From positions 8,604,512 to 8,668,511 of the forward strand of contig JACAXG010000026.1 in the NCBI GenBank assembly GCA_018881555.1: DNA of 64,000 bases. Direction: 5' to 3'. Below are positions 1 through 9,230 of this stretch, one piece after another. Position numbers and translations under genes: made by a program. How positions within the stretch are numbered: position 1 is the stretch's first letter; every line of letters starts with the position of its first letter. The notes below the pieces were generated by a model. That model was not told where the DNA came from and searched no databases. It saw nothing but the letters and a program-made list of their open reading frames with translations. Source of the stretch: Amblyornis subalaris. Taxonomy: Eukaryota > Chordata > Aves > Passeriformes > Ptilonorhynchidae.

Positions 1-185
1 CAGGGACTGGTAGAAGGCTCCAGATGACCCTGGTCCAACTGCTCCTGAACCAACTCATGAAGGGCCACTAACTTGTCTTTAGGCAGGGGCCACTGATTTT
101 CCCAGATCGGTCTGTGCACCAGCCACCATATAAGAGGNGTGGGACACTCTGCGCCCTTCACCACAGCGGCCCACATTAAAAATCN
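1..185 (-). pseudogene. pol: Retroviral pol, start of reverse transcriptase (cut by window edge)
   Basis: Start of the pol frame of the minus-strand provirus; the rest lies beyond the window start. Read leftwards from 185, this frame is open to position 1. It holds a Trp-rich linker and then a stretch matching the N-terminus of class II retroviral reverse transcriptase: [12 protein letters not shown] near 104-69, followed by a [12 protein letters not shown] segment ending at about position 4. In known retroviruses this lies just before the fingers domain; the catalytic YxDD would be outside the window. It is in the -1 frame relative to protease, so in a working virus it would be translated only after frameshifting at about 185-179. 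No stop is seen in these roughly 60 codons. Whether the rest of pol is intact cannot be told. Recognised by motif and gene order, not by alignment. Confidence 0.85.
179..185 (-). promoter_or_regulatory. Candidate pro-pol -1 frameshift heptamer (N GAT TTT)
   Basis: Immediately before the protease TAA (178-176) the minus strand reads N-GAT-TTT, with GAT and TTT as protease codons. Slipping by -1 enters the open reverse-transcriptase frame. The first base is an N call in the plus-strand context cNg. If it is a C/T ambiguity, the heptamer is GGATTTT or AGATTTT; the first resembles the GGATTTA used at this junction in mouse mammary tumour virus. Confidence 0.5.
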
Positions 186-826
186 GTCCCAATGCGCACT
201 CCCCACGCAGCCAGAACATCCCTCCCCCAGAGGTTAATAGCAGTCTCAGTGACATGAGGCCTTATCACGGCCGTCTGTCCCTCTGAGTTCGTTATTGTGA
301 CAGGCTTCCGACTCACATAGCAGCGCTTCGTCCCTCCCAGGCCCGTGACAGGTGTCTCCACTGGGTCCAANGTCCACAGCGGGGGCCAGGTGGCAAGGGA
401 GAGAATCGTAACGNCCGCACCGCTATCAAGGAGCCTGCGGAGAGAGATCTCTGGCAGTGAGGCATCAGGGATGGTCAGGGTGCACCGCATCTCTGGACGG
501 TGTTCGGTCAGGACAGCAGTCCAATGAACTTGAGGCNGCCCAGTGGAGCCAAAGCAGCCATCTCCTCATTCTCTCGATTCTGTCCTGNGAACAGAAGACT
601 TAAAAGGAACAAGCTGAGTAATCCGAGTCTTTTCAGGGATAATGACCCGGGGGGGTGGGTGTGGAAATCATGGCATAAATCTGCCCGGTGTAATCGGCGT
701 CGATCAGTCCCATGTGCACANTGATGCCCTGAATGGTGGCACTGGACCTCCCCATGAGGAGAGCACTCATGCCATCACCCAAGGGACCAAAGGCATCCAA
801 GGGGACTTTGTGCACTGCGCAAGAGT

Positions 827-1756
827 CTAAGACGACCGTTGTCGCTGTGCAGACATCAACACCTGCTGAGCCGCTGGTGCTGGCTGCAAGCTGGCCAAGC
901 AGACCTCCATCGGNTCTGGGGCTTGGGGGNACACTTCTGTNCTCACACGTCTCCCCCGCGTGCTTGGCTGCCCATTTCCCNAGCCCAAGGAGGGCTGCCT
1001 AGTAACACGAACCACCGCCCNGCAGACATCTGCCATATGGTTTGGCTTTCCACACCGANCACAGAGATACAAAGGACCTGTGCCCCTCCGTGCCCTTCCT
1101 CCCTGCTTCTTGCTGGCCTGAGCACTCCTCTGCTTCTGCTGCCCACCGTGTGGCCCTGACCAGACCAGCCGCGGGGCGGCAGCCATGGCAGCCATCTTAC
1201 AAGTAGTGGCGTCCACCTGTGCACAGACCTGAATCATTTGACATATAGAAGGATCACCAGGAATTGCTCTGATCAGCTTTTTGCACTCGGCATTGCGATG
1301 AGTCTTGGCAAGGTGCATAAGAAATAGCATTCTTGCATTGTGATCCTTTACCTGCCTCTCGATAGAGGCGGTCAGTCTTTCTGCAAACTGCAAGAAGGAT
1401 TCACCGTCCTTCTGNGCAATGTCTGCAAATTCTTCTGCTGGAGCTGCCATTTCGATGGTCAGGATCACTGCTGCCATGCCTATCTCCTGGCATTAATCTA
1501 GCACAGTGCTATCCGGGACAACCTGCCTGCGAGCNCCAGCATANTCGCCTGTGCCCAGCAGGACATCAATGCCAATCCCACGTCTTGGATCCTGCTGATC
1601 CAGCATAGCATTCTGCTCTAGCGTCTTATTTGCCAGCTGCTGCCATTTCATTTCAAATACATCATATTGCAAAGGTGGAAAGAGAACGTGAGCCAGAGAC
1701 CAGATGTCATGAGGCACTAGTAAGGAAGCATTAAGGACTCTAAGGAGCTGCATCAC
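827..1756 (-). pseudogene. gag: Gag capsid C-terminal half plus nucleocapsid
   Basis: Capsid and nucleocapsid in one frame, interrupted only by TAA 1495-1493. The upper part (1756-1496) has a Pro-His-Asp-Ile-Trp-Ser-Leu segment and a Trp-Gln-Gln-Leu helix as in betaretroviral capsids. The lower part has the major homology region, KDGESFLQFAERL (about 1415-1375), the most conserved element of retroviral capsid. Nucleocapsid has one clear CCHC zinc knuckle, C-X2-C-X4-H-X4-C, at about 1067-1026, preceded by a basic segment rich in Arg/Lys/Gln. Only one knuckle is evident, where many retroviruses have two; an N call lies inside it. The last 50 codons overlap the dUTPase frame. Confidence 0.85.
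974..980 (-). promoter_or_regulatory. Candidate gag-pro -1 frameshift heptamer (G GGA AAT)
   Basis: On the minus strand, 980-974 reads GGGAAAT. The gag codons here are GGA (979-977) and AAT (976-974), so the heptamer has the exact X-XXY-YYZ register needed for -1 slippage. After slipping, the -1 frame is open from here through dUTPase to the G-run at 649-655. Related heptamers (GGGAAAC) serve this junction in type D betaretroviruses. The downstream pseudoknot was not modelled. Confidence 0.65.
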
Positions 1757-2264
1757 CCCACTAGACCCTAGACCATTATTTCCCAGCCGCCTCTCAGAGC
1801 TCCATCAAAGCCTTCCATGGCAAAGCCTGATGTGTGTTGCATGAAGTACCAGCAACAACAGGAAAAGCTTGAAGCCCTCCTGATGAACTGGCAGCACCTG
1901 CTGCGTCCTGTTCCCCAGCATCNGCAAGGACTTCAGCCACAGCAGGGCTGGGGGATCTGTCTTCACAAACCAGCAGGCGGCGTGTCTTTGCATGATCGCT
2001 CATTTCGCCAAGTTTCGCTTTCACTTCCGCCCAGAACGTCACCTGGTCCCGGGGATGGACCATCACCTTACACNGCGGCAAGTCCACAAGGTGGCTAAAG
2101 AGGAACCGCCAGCCTGAGATCTGAGAGGGGGGGTGGGCAGCAGCTTCCCAGCCGTGTCTCCACCTGCGCTGAAAANAAACAGTGTGGGGATCACGCCCGC
2201 CGCNGCCCCGGAATCNGTGGAATCTCGCAGAGCCTCAGTTGCGCCTGCCAGCGCCCGGCCCCGG

Positions 2265-2726
2265 TCAGTCAGAGCGTTGGTCGCACCGNGCAGAACCTCG
2301 GCGGCGCTCGCGGCCACCTCCACCGCTGCTGCTGCTGCTGCTGCCGGCGCCATCGGCCCTGCCGGCGCCCCCCCCCGCCACCGCCGCCACTGCTGCCAGA
2401 TCACCAGACCCCGCGGCATCCCCAGCCGTAGCNGCGGGGTGGAGCGGGGCCTGGCCGGGTTGCCCGTCGGCTCGGAGCGGGGCCCGGCCGGTTTCTCCCC
2501 GCCCCTGCACGGCAAGGGGCCGGGCCACCGGCATAGGCGGCCCCTGCGGAGCCGGCAGGGACCCGGACGCATGCTCGCGGGGCCGCGCCAGCTGGGCGGC
2601 GCATGCGGCATCCAAAATTGCGCCAAGCAGTGTACTGCCTATNGCGCAGAGTCCAAGCACTGGCACNCCCCACTCCAAAACGGGGGCGCCTTCCCCAGGG
2701 CACAGCGCGTCTTCCAAATCAATCAA
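2265..2726 (-). pseudogene. gag: Gag linker: Ala/Gly/Pro/Ser-rich region with CTG repeat
   Basis: This is a 153-codon open stretch between matrix and capsid, in the same frame as matrix. It begins with an acidic segment (Met-Ile-Asp-Leu-Glu-Asp-Ala-Leu), then a hydrophobic patch, and becomes rich in Ala, Gly, Pro and Arg. It includes a run of Ser and Gly codons that comes from the (CTG)n repeat near 2325-2344 on the plus strand. Betaretroviral Gags carry comparable low-complexity linkers (p21/p12-like) between matrix and capsid. Local GC and CpG content is the highest in the window. Long overlapping open frames here on the opposite strand are a by-product of that GC richness. Confidence 0.5.
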
Positions 2727-3173
2727 GTCCCCGGCTCTGGGCTTGCCCGAGACAGACTCTGCTTCTGCCTCCTCCGAGCCGGCTAGAGACCCGCCTGTAG
2801 AGCCTGCCCCCTCCCCCCATCAGAAGTGGCAGAGGACGTTGCGAGCTGGACTCAAGCCGCCCCAGGGCGGTATTGGGTAGACACTCCACAGTTCGGACAT
2901 TCAGCAGTGACAACTGCGCGAGCCAGCGGCTCTGCCCGCTCCCCCAGCGCTGGAAAAGCACAAAGGAATGGGCATACACCTCCGCTTCCCCCATCCCACA
3001 GCGTGGGGCGGGAGGAGGCAGCACTGCTAAAGTCCTGGCGTCCGAGNGGGTGGAGACGCTTCCCCGGGGCTCCCCNAGGCCAGCTCGTCCTCGGGGCTGT
3101 CCCAAATCTCATCCCCCACCTCGACCTGGGACAGGAGAGGGGAATTGGGGGCTGTCTGAGACCCGAACTGTCC

Positions 3174-3536
3174 CTACCCATCCCCCGCCTCCAGGTCGGA
3201 GAGGGCTCCCGGCTCGTTGAGGGAGCCCATGGNGGTGGAGGCGCCCGACNGACTGCTGCTGCCTCTAATAGCAGCGTTGACGCGTTGCCAAGAAATCAAC
3301 AACNCAGCTACATCCAGCTGGAAATCAAGAGCCAGGCTGTCGAGGATGGCTTTACCTAACTCTACCCAAGCCACCTTCGAAAGCACATGCCCAGGCTCCG
3401 CAAAAAGACCTCTGTCTTTTCCCCAGAAATATAGTTTCAGCAACTCCTCTCCAGGGACNGAGACTTCCACTGTTTCCAGCGCTATCTCTAATACTTTCAA
3501 TGCCAAGGTATCACATGAGGGATTCGCAATAGCCAT
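3174..3536 (-). pseudogene. gag: Gag matrix (MA) segment
   Basis: This is a 120-codon open segment at the Gag N-terminus, beginning Met-Ala-Ile-Ala. It has an amphipathic, Leu/Glu-rich first third, then a Phe-Trp-Gly-Lys-Asp segment and a hydrophobic helix-like stretch near residues 60-85. This is the general plan of a retroviral matrix helical core. It ends at a TAG (3176-3174). The same frame continues for about 48 further codons of acidic, Gag-like sequence to another TAG (3029-3027), so the first stop is probably a mutation and not the natural end. Assignment rests on position after the primer-binding site and composition, because matrix sequences diverge quickly. Confidence 0.65.
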
Positions 3537-3584
3537 TTTAAACAGCCCCAGCTACCTAGGAAAAACCCCTGACAAACTTACGAA
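3537..3584 (-). promoter_or_regulatory. Proviral leader with splice-donor-like GTAAGT
   Basis: Only about 48 nt separate the end of the primer-binding site from the gag ATG. A GTAAGT consensus (3581-3576) lies at its start and could be the donor for subgenomic env mRNA. There is no room for a conventional packaging signal, which would have to lie in gag or the LTR if the element were ever autonomous. Confidence 0.5.
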
Positions 3585-3602
3585 ACACCGTACGCGCCAC
3601 CA
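3585..3602 (-). promoter_or_regulatory. Retroviral primer-binding site
   Basis: The minus strand reads TGGTGGCGCGTACGGTGT, two bases after the LTR end (…ACA-TC-TGG). The initial TGG complements the universal CCA 3' end of tRNA, and the spacing matches retroviruses. I could not match the remaining bases to a particular tRNA. Confidence 0.65.
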
Positions 3603-3604
3603 GA

Positions 3605-4099
3605 TGTTGCTCTCGGACATGAAATAAGCACACGAGACGCAGTTATCAGGGTCCACCAGCCAGGGCAGAGGCCAAGGANGGAAAGAGGAAAAAAGAGAGA
3701 GTGGCCTCTGCCCTCGGTCTTTATTCATATGTTTTCAAAAACCACCGTGGATTGGAGGAAGAGAATACCACCTCCTACTGTCCACTGGTCAACAGAATTG
3801 TCTATCACATAGACTAGGAATTCAAAANATCAGGCCGNTTACAANAACATGAGCTATTGTTCAGAGAAAAGTGCGTGAGAAACTATTTACCGAACTTAAA
3901 ACACTGCACAACTGGAGAACTGCAAAATGCAGGGCTACAGATAAGNATAAATCAAATCCCATTTTATAATTTATGAGTCTGTCTCCATTTTGTTTAACAT
4001 GACCTTCTGGCATCCTTTTTTGCCAGGAAGGTTTTTTGTTTGTTAAGGTACTGTAAGTATTTACCTAAGGCAACCTATTACACAATTTGACATCCTGCA
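3605..4099 (-). mobile_element. 5' LTR of the class II provirus
   Basis: The inner boundary is clear: the LTR ends in …GCAACA (3605 side), next to the primer-binding site. It contains AATAAA (3725-3720), a TATAAAA-like box (3968-3962), and a GC-rich segment shared with U5-type sequence near 3650-3720. The outer boundary is uncertain. A TG on the minus strand occurs at 4099 and also near 4082-4084; I chose 4099, giving about 495 bp. The matching 3' LTR and the target-site duplication lie outside the window. Confidence 0.65.
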
Positions 4100-4658
4100 T
4101 GTACCCCCTTTGGGTTATAGAAGGGTTAACTAGCAATTCTTTCATGTTCAATTTTTGGTGTGCTGGTATGCACATGTGTGACTGATGTGATGAAGTTTGG
4201 AGGTTAAAAGCATACTCTTTCCAACAGAAAAAAATCTCCTGTGCAGTTCAAGGCTGCCAAGTAACTGAAGTGGCATTTGTTGTCTAGTTAGCTCACCTTG
4301 NGAGCAGGAATAATGCCACCTAAGCAGATGGTTATAATGCAAATTGATGGCCCATGTTTGTGTATTTACAACCACTGGTCGAAAATGTTGAAGATTTCAC
4401 TCTCTTCAGCCAGGAGGATCCATCCAGTGCTTTCATGCATAAGATTAAGAGGACCCTATGCTTCATCTCACANCTACTCTGGATTAATCTCTTTGGCACT
4501 ATGTCCTTTTTCACAGCCAATGTTACCCACTGCATTTAGTTAAACAGACCAGGTATCATTGAAATGTGTCTACTATACTCCCAAAAAAACTGGCCTTCCC
4601 TGGAGTAATTATTTGAACAGAAGTAAGAGAGATTATGAAAGGCAAACAAAATACTGGT
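4100..4658. other. Non-coding stretch between two LTRs
   Basis: Moderately AT-rich unique-looking sequence. Short open frames overlap on both strands around 4298-4543 without start context, splice signals or recognisable motifs. I see no gene here. Confidence 0.5.
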
Positions 4659-5572
4659 TGTCCTGAGTTTGCTCACAAGGGGCAGAGCTTAAAGCCACNG
4701 AGGCAGGGCTAAGTTACTATTCTATAGCACTCAAATCATCGCTCTGGGGCATGGTTCTGGGGAAAGAAACAAGGAACAAGGCCCCAAAAGTGCGTCATTT
4801 TGTTCTGTCTCTTCTCTCGGCGAAATTGCAGCATGTGGACTCTGTCCTTCCCCCACCATGCCTGTCCCTTCCTGTCCCTTCAGGAGGAACACAACTGCGA
4901 GTAGCAAACACAGCTGAGCAGCTGTCGGGAACAAAGGAGCAGCGGGGAAGGCGAGCCTGTGCCGTGTGGAGCAGAGCAGCGCCAGTGCTGGGAGCAGCCA
5001 CACAGAATTCAGTCCAGCAGTGGAGCGGAGGGGAGCGGTCCAGAGTGGTCCAAAATGACAGTGCCACATGGAATTTGAACCAGTGGAGAGCAGCGGTCCC
5101 ACGTGGTGGCACGGTACGGAATTGAACCAGCGGAGTGGAGCAGTCCGAAGTGGCGATGCCGCACAGATTTTGGACCAGTGGAGCGGAGTGGTGCAAAGCA
5201 GAGGAGTGGCATGGACAACCCAGCTCTTTCGGGGTTTGTCTGTCATCATTTTTTTGTTGCCCCAGGCTTGGGGACAGGAAATCCTATCCTCAGGAGTGCC
5301 TATCACCTTCCCTTTGCCTTGGCAGCTACCTGGACTTGGCAAGTCAAGGTGGTGAACACCTTTTGTGTGTAAAGAATCTTCTCTTTTTGCATACTTTTGT
5401 TAGTAATATTGCTGTTGTTACTGTGCCTTTCGCATTCCATTGCTGTTTGCTTTCAGTAAATTGTTATCTCAAACCGTAGTCTCTGCCTTTGTCCCTCTCT
5501 TATCAGAGGGAGTGAGGGGAAGGGGAGTGGCTTATTTGGAGTTTAATTTCCAGCTGATGTTAAACCATCACA
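4659..5572 (+). mobile_element. Solo LTR, long repeat-bearing family (copy 1)
   Basis: Begins about TGTCCTGAG and ends …CCATCACA. Its last 120 bp resemble the ends of the elements at 34394 and 42811 (CTCTCTTATCAGAGGGAGTGAGGGGA against CTCTCC..CAGAGGGGAGTGA-type sequence). The middle (about 5013-5215) holds about four imperfect units of about 48 bp built on GGACCAGTGGAGCGGAGTGG. Flanks ctggt / gtggt may be a decayed 5-bp duplication. Open frames inside it, including a 203-codon one on the minus strand, look like by-products of the repeats. No internal retroviral region adjoins it. Confidence 0.55.
5013..5215 (+). repeat. Imperfect tandem repeat of about 48 bp inside the LTR
   Basis: About four diverged units sharing an ACCAGTGGAGCGG/AGTGG core and a GTCC/GTGGCA segment. 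It probably lies in the U3 part of the LTR. Confidence 0.55.
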
Positions 5573-8500
5573 GTGGTTTATTTTAGATTTCCACAACATG
5601 CCCATAAATTAGGCAAAACCATAGCCTATTCACAGAGAAAATTCTAATTTAATGAAATTTCAATACATTCAAATGNCACAAGTAAGAACTACAGAAGTGG
5701 CAATAATATAATCAGTCACGCATTAAAAAAGACTGTGTTGTAAAGATCAGCTCCTCTGATTTTTCTGACAACTCTTGGTGACACATGTCTGCTTGTAGTA
5801 ATATTCATTTTTGTCTCATAAGTGATTCATAAGTGAGTCCACATTATTCAGAAATATTTCAATATTAACGGAAAGCTACTGAAGACATAGGCATNTGAAA
5901 AGCAGGTCCAGGAGCACATGGAATGGCTTTTGAGCTTCACAAACCAACGTAAATTTTTTGTAATACATGAGAAATTACTTTCTTCGGCAGNTCTTTAGAA
6001 AAAGTAAGTATGACTAATGTTATTGATATTTGAAGAGAAGGGAAGAAATACAAGAAAAAAATGTGACTAAGAAAGTTCTCATACTCTGTGTTATGTTTGC
6101 ATTCAAGAGCTTGCAAGAATATTGAGAGGGATTCATAAAAAAAATCAGGAAAAACAGTGCTATAACTTAAAAAAACAAGCAAACAAACAAACCCANATTT
6201 AAAATTGTGGGCAAAAGAAGAGTGCCATTAGCATCATTGACAGTGGATTCGATGACCCTGACTATTACTGGGATAAGCATCAAAAGCATCAAAAATAAAG
6301 TGTATGGACCTACAATGTTTTTAGCAGAGCAAAAAGGAAGCAAATTTTAGGATGCAATAGACTTTGTTTACTGTCTGCAGTGAGGAAAGAAAAAGACAAG
6401 ANAATATCTTGATGTTTTGTGTTTTAAAGACAAGATTAAACATCACAATGAAAAACAAAGGTAGTCAATAAGGTTTCAGGAAGAAAATTAGATCTGTTTT
6501 CCCTATGTTGGCTTTCTGAGACTGAGAGACAAGTACTGAAAACCAATAAAATATGAGATTGGACATGAGGAATATGAAAGATTCATGAATTTAATACTAA
6601 TTTGGTTAGAAGTGGAGTTTAAATTCACATAAGCAATTGGGCTCATTCAGGGAGGACTTGCAGAATGAAAGAAGATGGTAAGTAATTGACATAAAGATAA
6701 AAAAGAGAACTAGAGAAAGACAAAGTAATAAAACTCCAGAGAGCACAGGATATGATTGTGAAAAAGACGGTGATTTTATCGAAAGTAGAGAAAATTAGAA
6801 TTGATTATATTCTTAGAAGCCTGCATGGAGAGAAGCCATTTGAGACACTAACAAGATAAATTTTGATGACATAAACAAGGAGATAAGTTTATCTTGATCA
6901 TTAAGCAGTGTCTATTTTATAATTAGCCAGTAATATCAGTAATCTCAGAAGACACTTTTACTCAACTTTTTTGGCTGGATGAATATTAGCTGTAAAAATA
7001 TAACAATATATTTTGAAGCTATATGGTATGTGGTTAAGTGATGTTTTAATCACTGCAAAAACCAGGAAGCAATATTACCCAGAAGTAATTGGCAACACGT
7101 CAATAAATTAAGGAAAAAATGTAAGCAATTGAAATAAGAGAAATGTTTGTAGTGAGGAAGGGATGAATGGACTACCCTCAACATGCCTATGGTGCAGTTG
7201 TACTAAGGGAGAGGTCTAAAATGCACATAGTGGAACAAAGCAAGAGATGCCAATCTCTTAAAGGGATGAGATGGCCAAAATCTCTTTTAGGTCTAGAAGT
7301 GTTCGATGTAGATTTGCAAAATTAAGTTAGAAGGAATTCACCATAAATATTTGAAGGAATTAAAATTTCAAATTAATCTAAGGGACACATAATCTCTTTT
7401 ATATTGTTGATCTAGACTTTGTCACTAGGCCATCAGAACAAAACAACTTTTGTTTTCCTTTTTTCCTCCACAGAAATTTGAGTAACCCATTTTATGCAAG
7501 TTAATTGGAAAAATCACTTGAATTCAATTTGCTTGATTTGTAAATATGGCTATATTTAAGCATTAAAGGATAAAGGATTTCTCTGACAATTGGGGTGAAG
7601 AACGTAAATAAGAACTTTCAATTAAATATTTGAAGGGTAAAATATAATTACAGTGTAGAGTCATAATGCTCAGCACCGGTTACATACAGTGATTGAAAAG
7701 ATGACTTGAATAGGCAGTCATGCTGAAAGGAACAAGTTTTGTTCTCACTTTGTAGCAAGAAGTTGGAACACTCAGTCTTGAAAGGCAAGTGTGTGTAGCT
7801 TTTCCTTACATTCTTCTTGTTTTCTGTTTTTAAAAACTCACTAGATACTGTCTCTGGAANTGGACAATAATTTTATTTAATTTCAGTATATTGGATCAAT
7901 TAGTTAAAATATAAATATAAGGAAATATGAGAAAAAGGTATAAAGAATTTAAAAGCACATACTGAGTTTATCAAACAGAGCTGAAAAGATATAGAACTAT
8001 AAAGAGAGTACCTGAATGGCAAATACATAGATGGAGGAGAGGGGTTGTGGGGTGGTGCTTTTGGGTTTTTTATTATTTCAATAAACTGAGAATCCTAGAA
8101 AAGATTACATTTTATTCATATTCAACTTTCCAGAAAATTTCCTGTCATTACACTGACACTGAGTATCTCCACAGATGACTTTTTTTATTCTTATCATCAC
8201 TAGTATGCTTTTATTCTGGATAGTTTTGATTTGATGATCACAGGACATCACAGAGAAATATGGAAAATGGATGCCACATATGAGGAGATTTCCCAAGAAA
8301 TATTAAGGGAAACATAGCAAAGTCTCATTTGCACAGGAACGTTTTTACCAACATCTTGTGCAATTCAGTTAATCTGCAAGATCTGAAATTGCAGAATATA
8401 ATTTCTGGCAGCATTCTCTATTCCTCAAACTAATAAACAAATATTCTTTTTGGGTTTTTGTTTGTTATCATCATTTTAGAATTTTTTATAAAAGCTTTTA

Positions 8501-9230
8501 TCTTTTCTACTATTGTATAATCAAGCATGGAAGGAACCAATTGATTTGAAATTTCATATTTTTAGCATAATTCCTTCTATAATACTGCCTTTGAATCTTT
8601 CAAATCTTCAATAATCTAGTAAATTCAACAATTATAAGGCTTGACCTGTGAAATTTTGACATGGTATGGNATCACCAGGTGAGTAGAGACATGGGATACA
8701 GAACATAGAGAAGAACTTTTCCTCATTTTTACTTCTAGAACTCTGTACTGGTTAAATTTATTTTTAAACTTTGCAGAACTGATCTACAGTAGATCTATCT
8801 ACAGTAGTCCCAAGAATACAAAGAGGTGGAGATATGGATTGTAAATTTAAAAGTAACAGCAAAACACAGTGAAGAACACCTTGGCTTTCTCTCATTGATG
8901 TCATATTTTAAGAAGACAGACACCCTAGATTATTCTGAGAAAGTGAAGTCCCACAGAACAGAGTCTGATAAGAGTTCTCTGTTTTAAACACAAAAGTATC
9001 CCAAATAATATTCTTCAACCCTTGTCTCACTGCACCAATTTCTTTACTTNTGAGAGAAGAGGAAGAAGAATTGGTTTAAGGGTGCTTTCTTTAATTTTCT
9101 GTTTGTAGTCACTTTGAGGTCACTATCAGGTCTAAAATGATTCATTCTCAGGAAGGAATCCCTGAGTGATCCAACTGCAGTTCCAAGATATTTGGATTTG
9201 CCTGTAGACACAGCAGAGTAATATTTTCCT
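5573..9230. other. AT-rich non-coding DNA with an A-biased block
   Basis: No gene or intact repeat recognised. From about 5980 to 7360 the plus strand is strongly A- and purine-rich (sampled lines have roughly two to four times as many A as T), while flanking sequence is more balanced. A small palindrome GATCTACAGTAGATC with an adjacent repeat lies at 8781-8807. Confidence 0.5.

Larger units (their letters stand above)
176..985 (-). pseudogene. pro: Retroviral pro frame: dUTPase followed by aspartic protease
   Basis: The pro frame is -1 relative to gag and open from about 980 leftwards. The dUTPase part shows all five family motifs in order: GSAGVDV (about 870), GRSS (about 740), GLIDADYTGQI (about 710-680), EKTRITQLVPF (about 634-602) and GDGCFGSTG (about 565-539). 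dUTPase clears dUTP during reverse transcription. The protease follows directly, with active-site LLDSGA (about 433-416), then VTILS and GRDVLAAWG near its C-terminus, ending at TAA 178-176. dUTPase fused ahead of protease is the arrangement of betaretroviruses. Two lesions break it: a one-base frame change at a run of seven G (649-655), and an in-frame TGA (568-566) just before dUTPase motif 5. That TGA could be a decayed Arg codon (CGA), which is inference. The G-run shift could be a sequencing error. Confidence 0.85.
827..3536 (-). pseudogene. gag: Retroviral gag polyprotein, disrupted
   Basis: Gag of the minus-strand provirus. It encodes the structural polyprotein that assembles virions and packages RNA. 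The start is taken at ATG 3536-3534 because it has a strong context (AAAATGG), lies just after the primer-binding site and opens a 120-codon matrix-like frame. The order is matrix (3536-3177), acidic and Pro-rich linker, a GC-rich Ala/Gly/Ser-rich section (about 2726-2265), capsid (about 2087-1240) and nucleocapsid (about 1200-830), ending at TAG 829-827. Matrix to about 1794 is mostly in one frame; the capsid C-terminal part and nucleocapsid are in another, so a frame change lies between 1794 and 1756. In-frame stops are TAG 3176-3174, TAG 3029-3027 and TAA 1495-1493. About 600 bp around 3030-2730 is hard to assign to a frame. The second residue is Ala, so there is no N-myristoylation signal. 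Confidence 0.8.

Noticed and set aside
2133..2880. Plus-strand open frames of 217 and 232 codons
   Set aside because: They lie opposite gag in its most GC-rich part, where stops are rare by composition, and their low-complexity peptides match nothing; the minus strand carries the retroviral motifs.
4731..5342. 203-codon minus-strand open frame
   Set aside because: It lies within the repeat units of a solo LTR; its sequence repeats Ser/Pro/Leu/Trp blocks that follow the 48-bp repeat.
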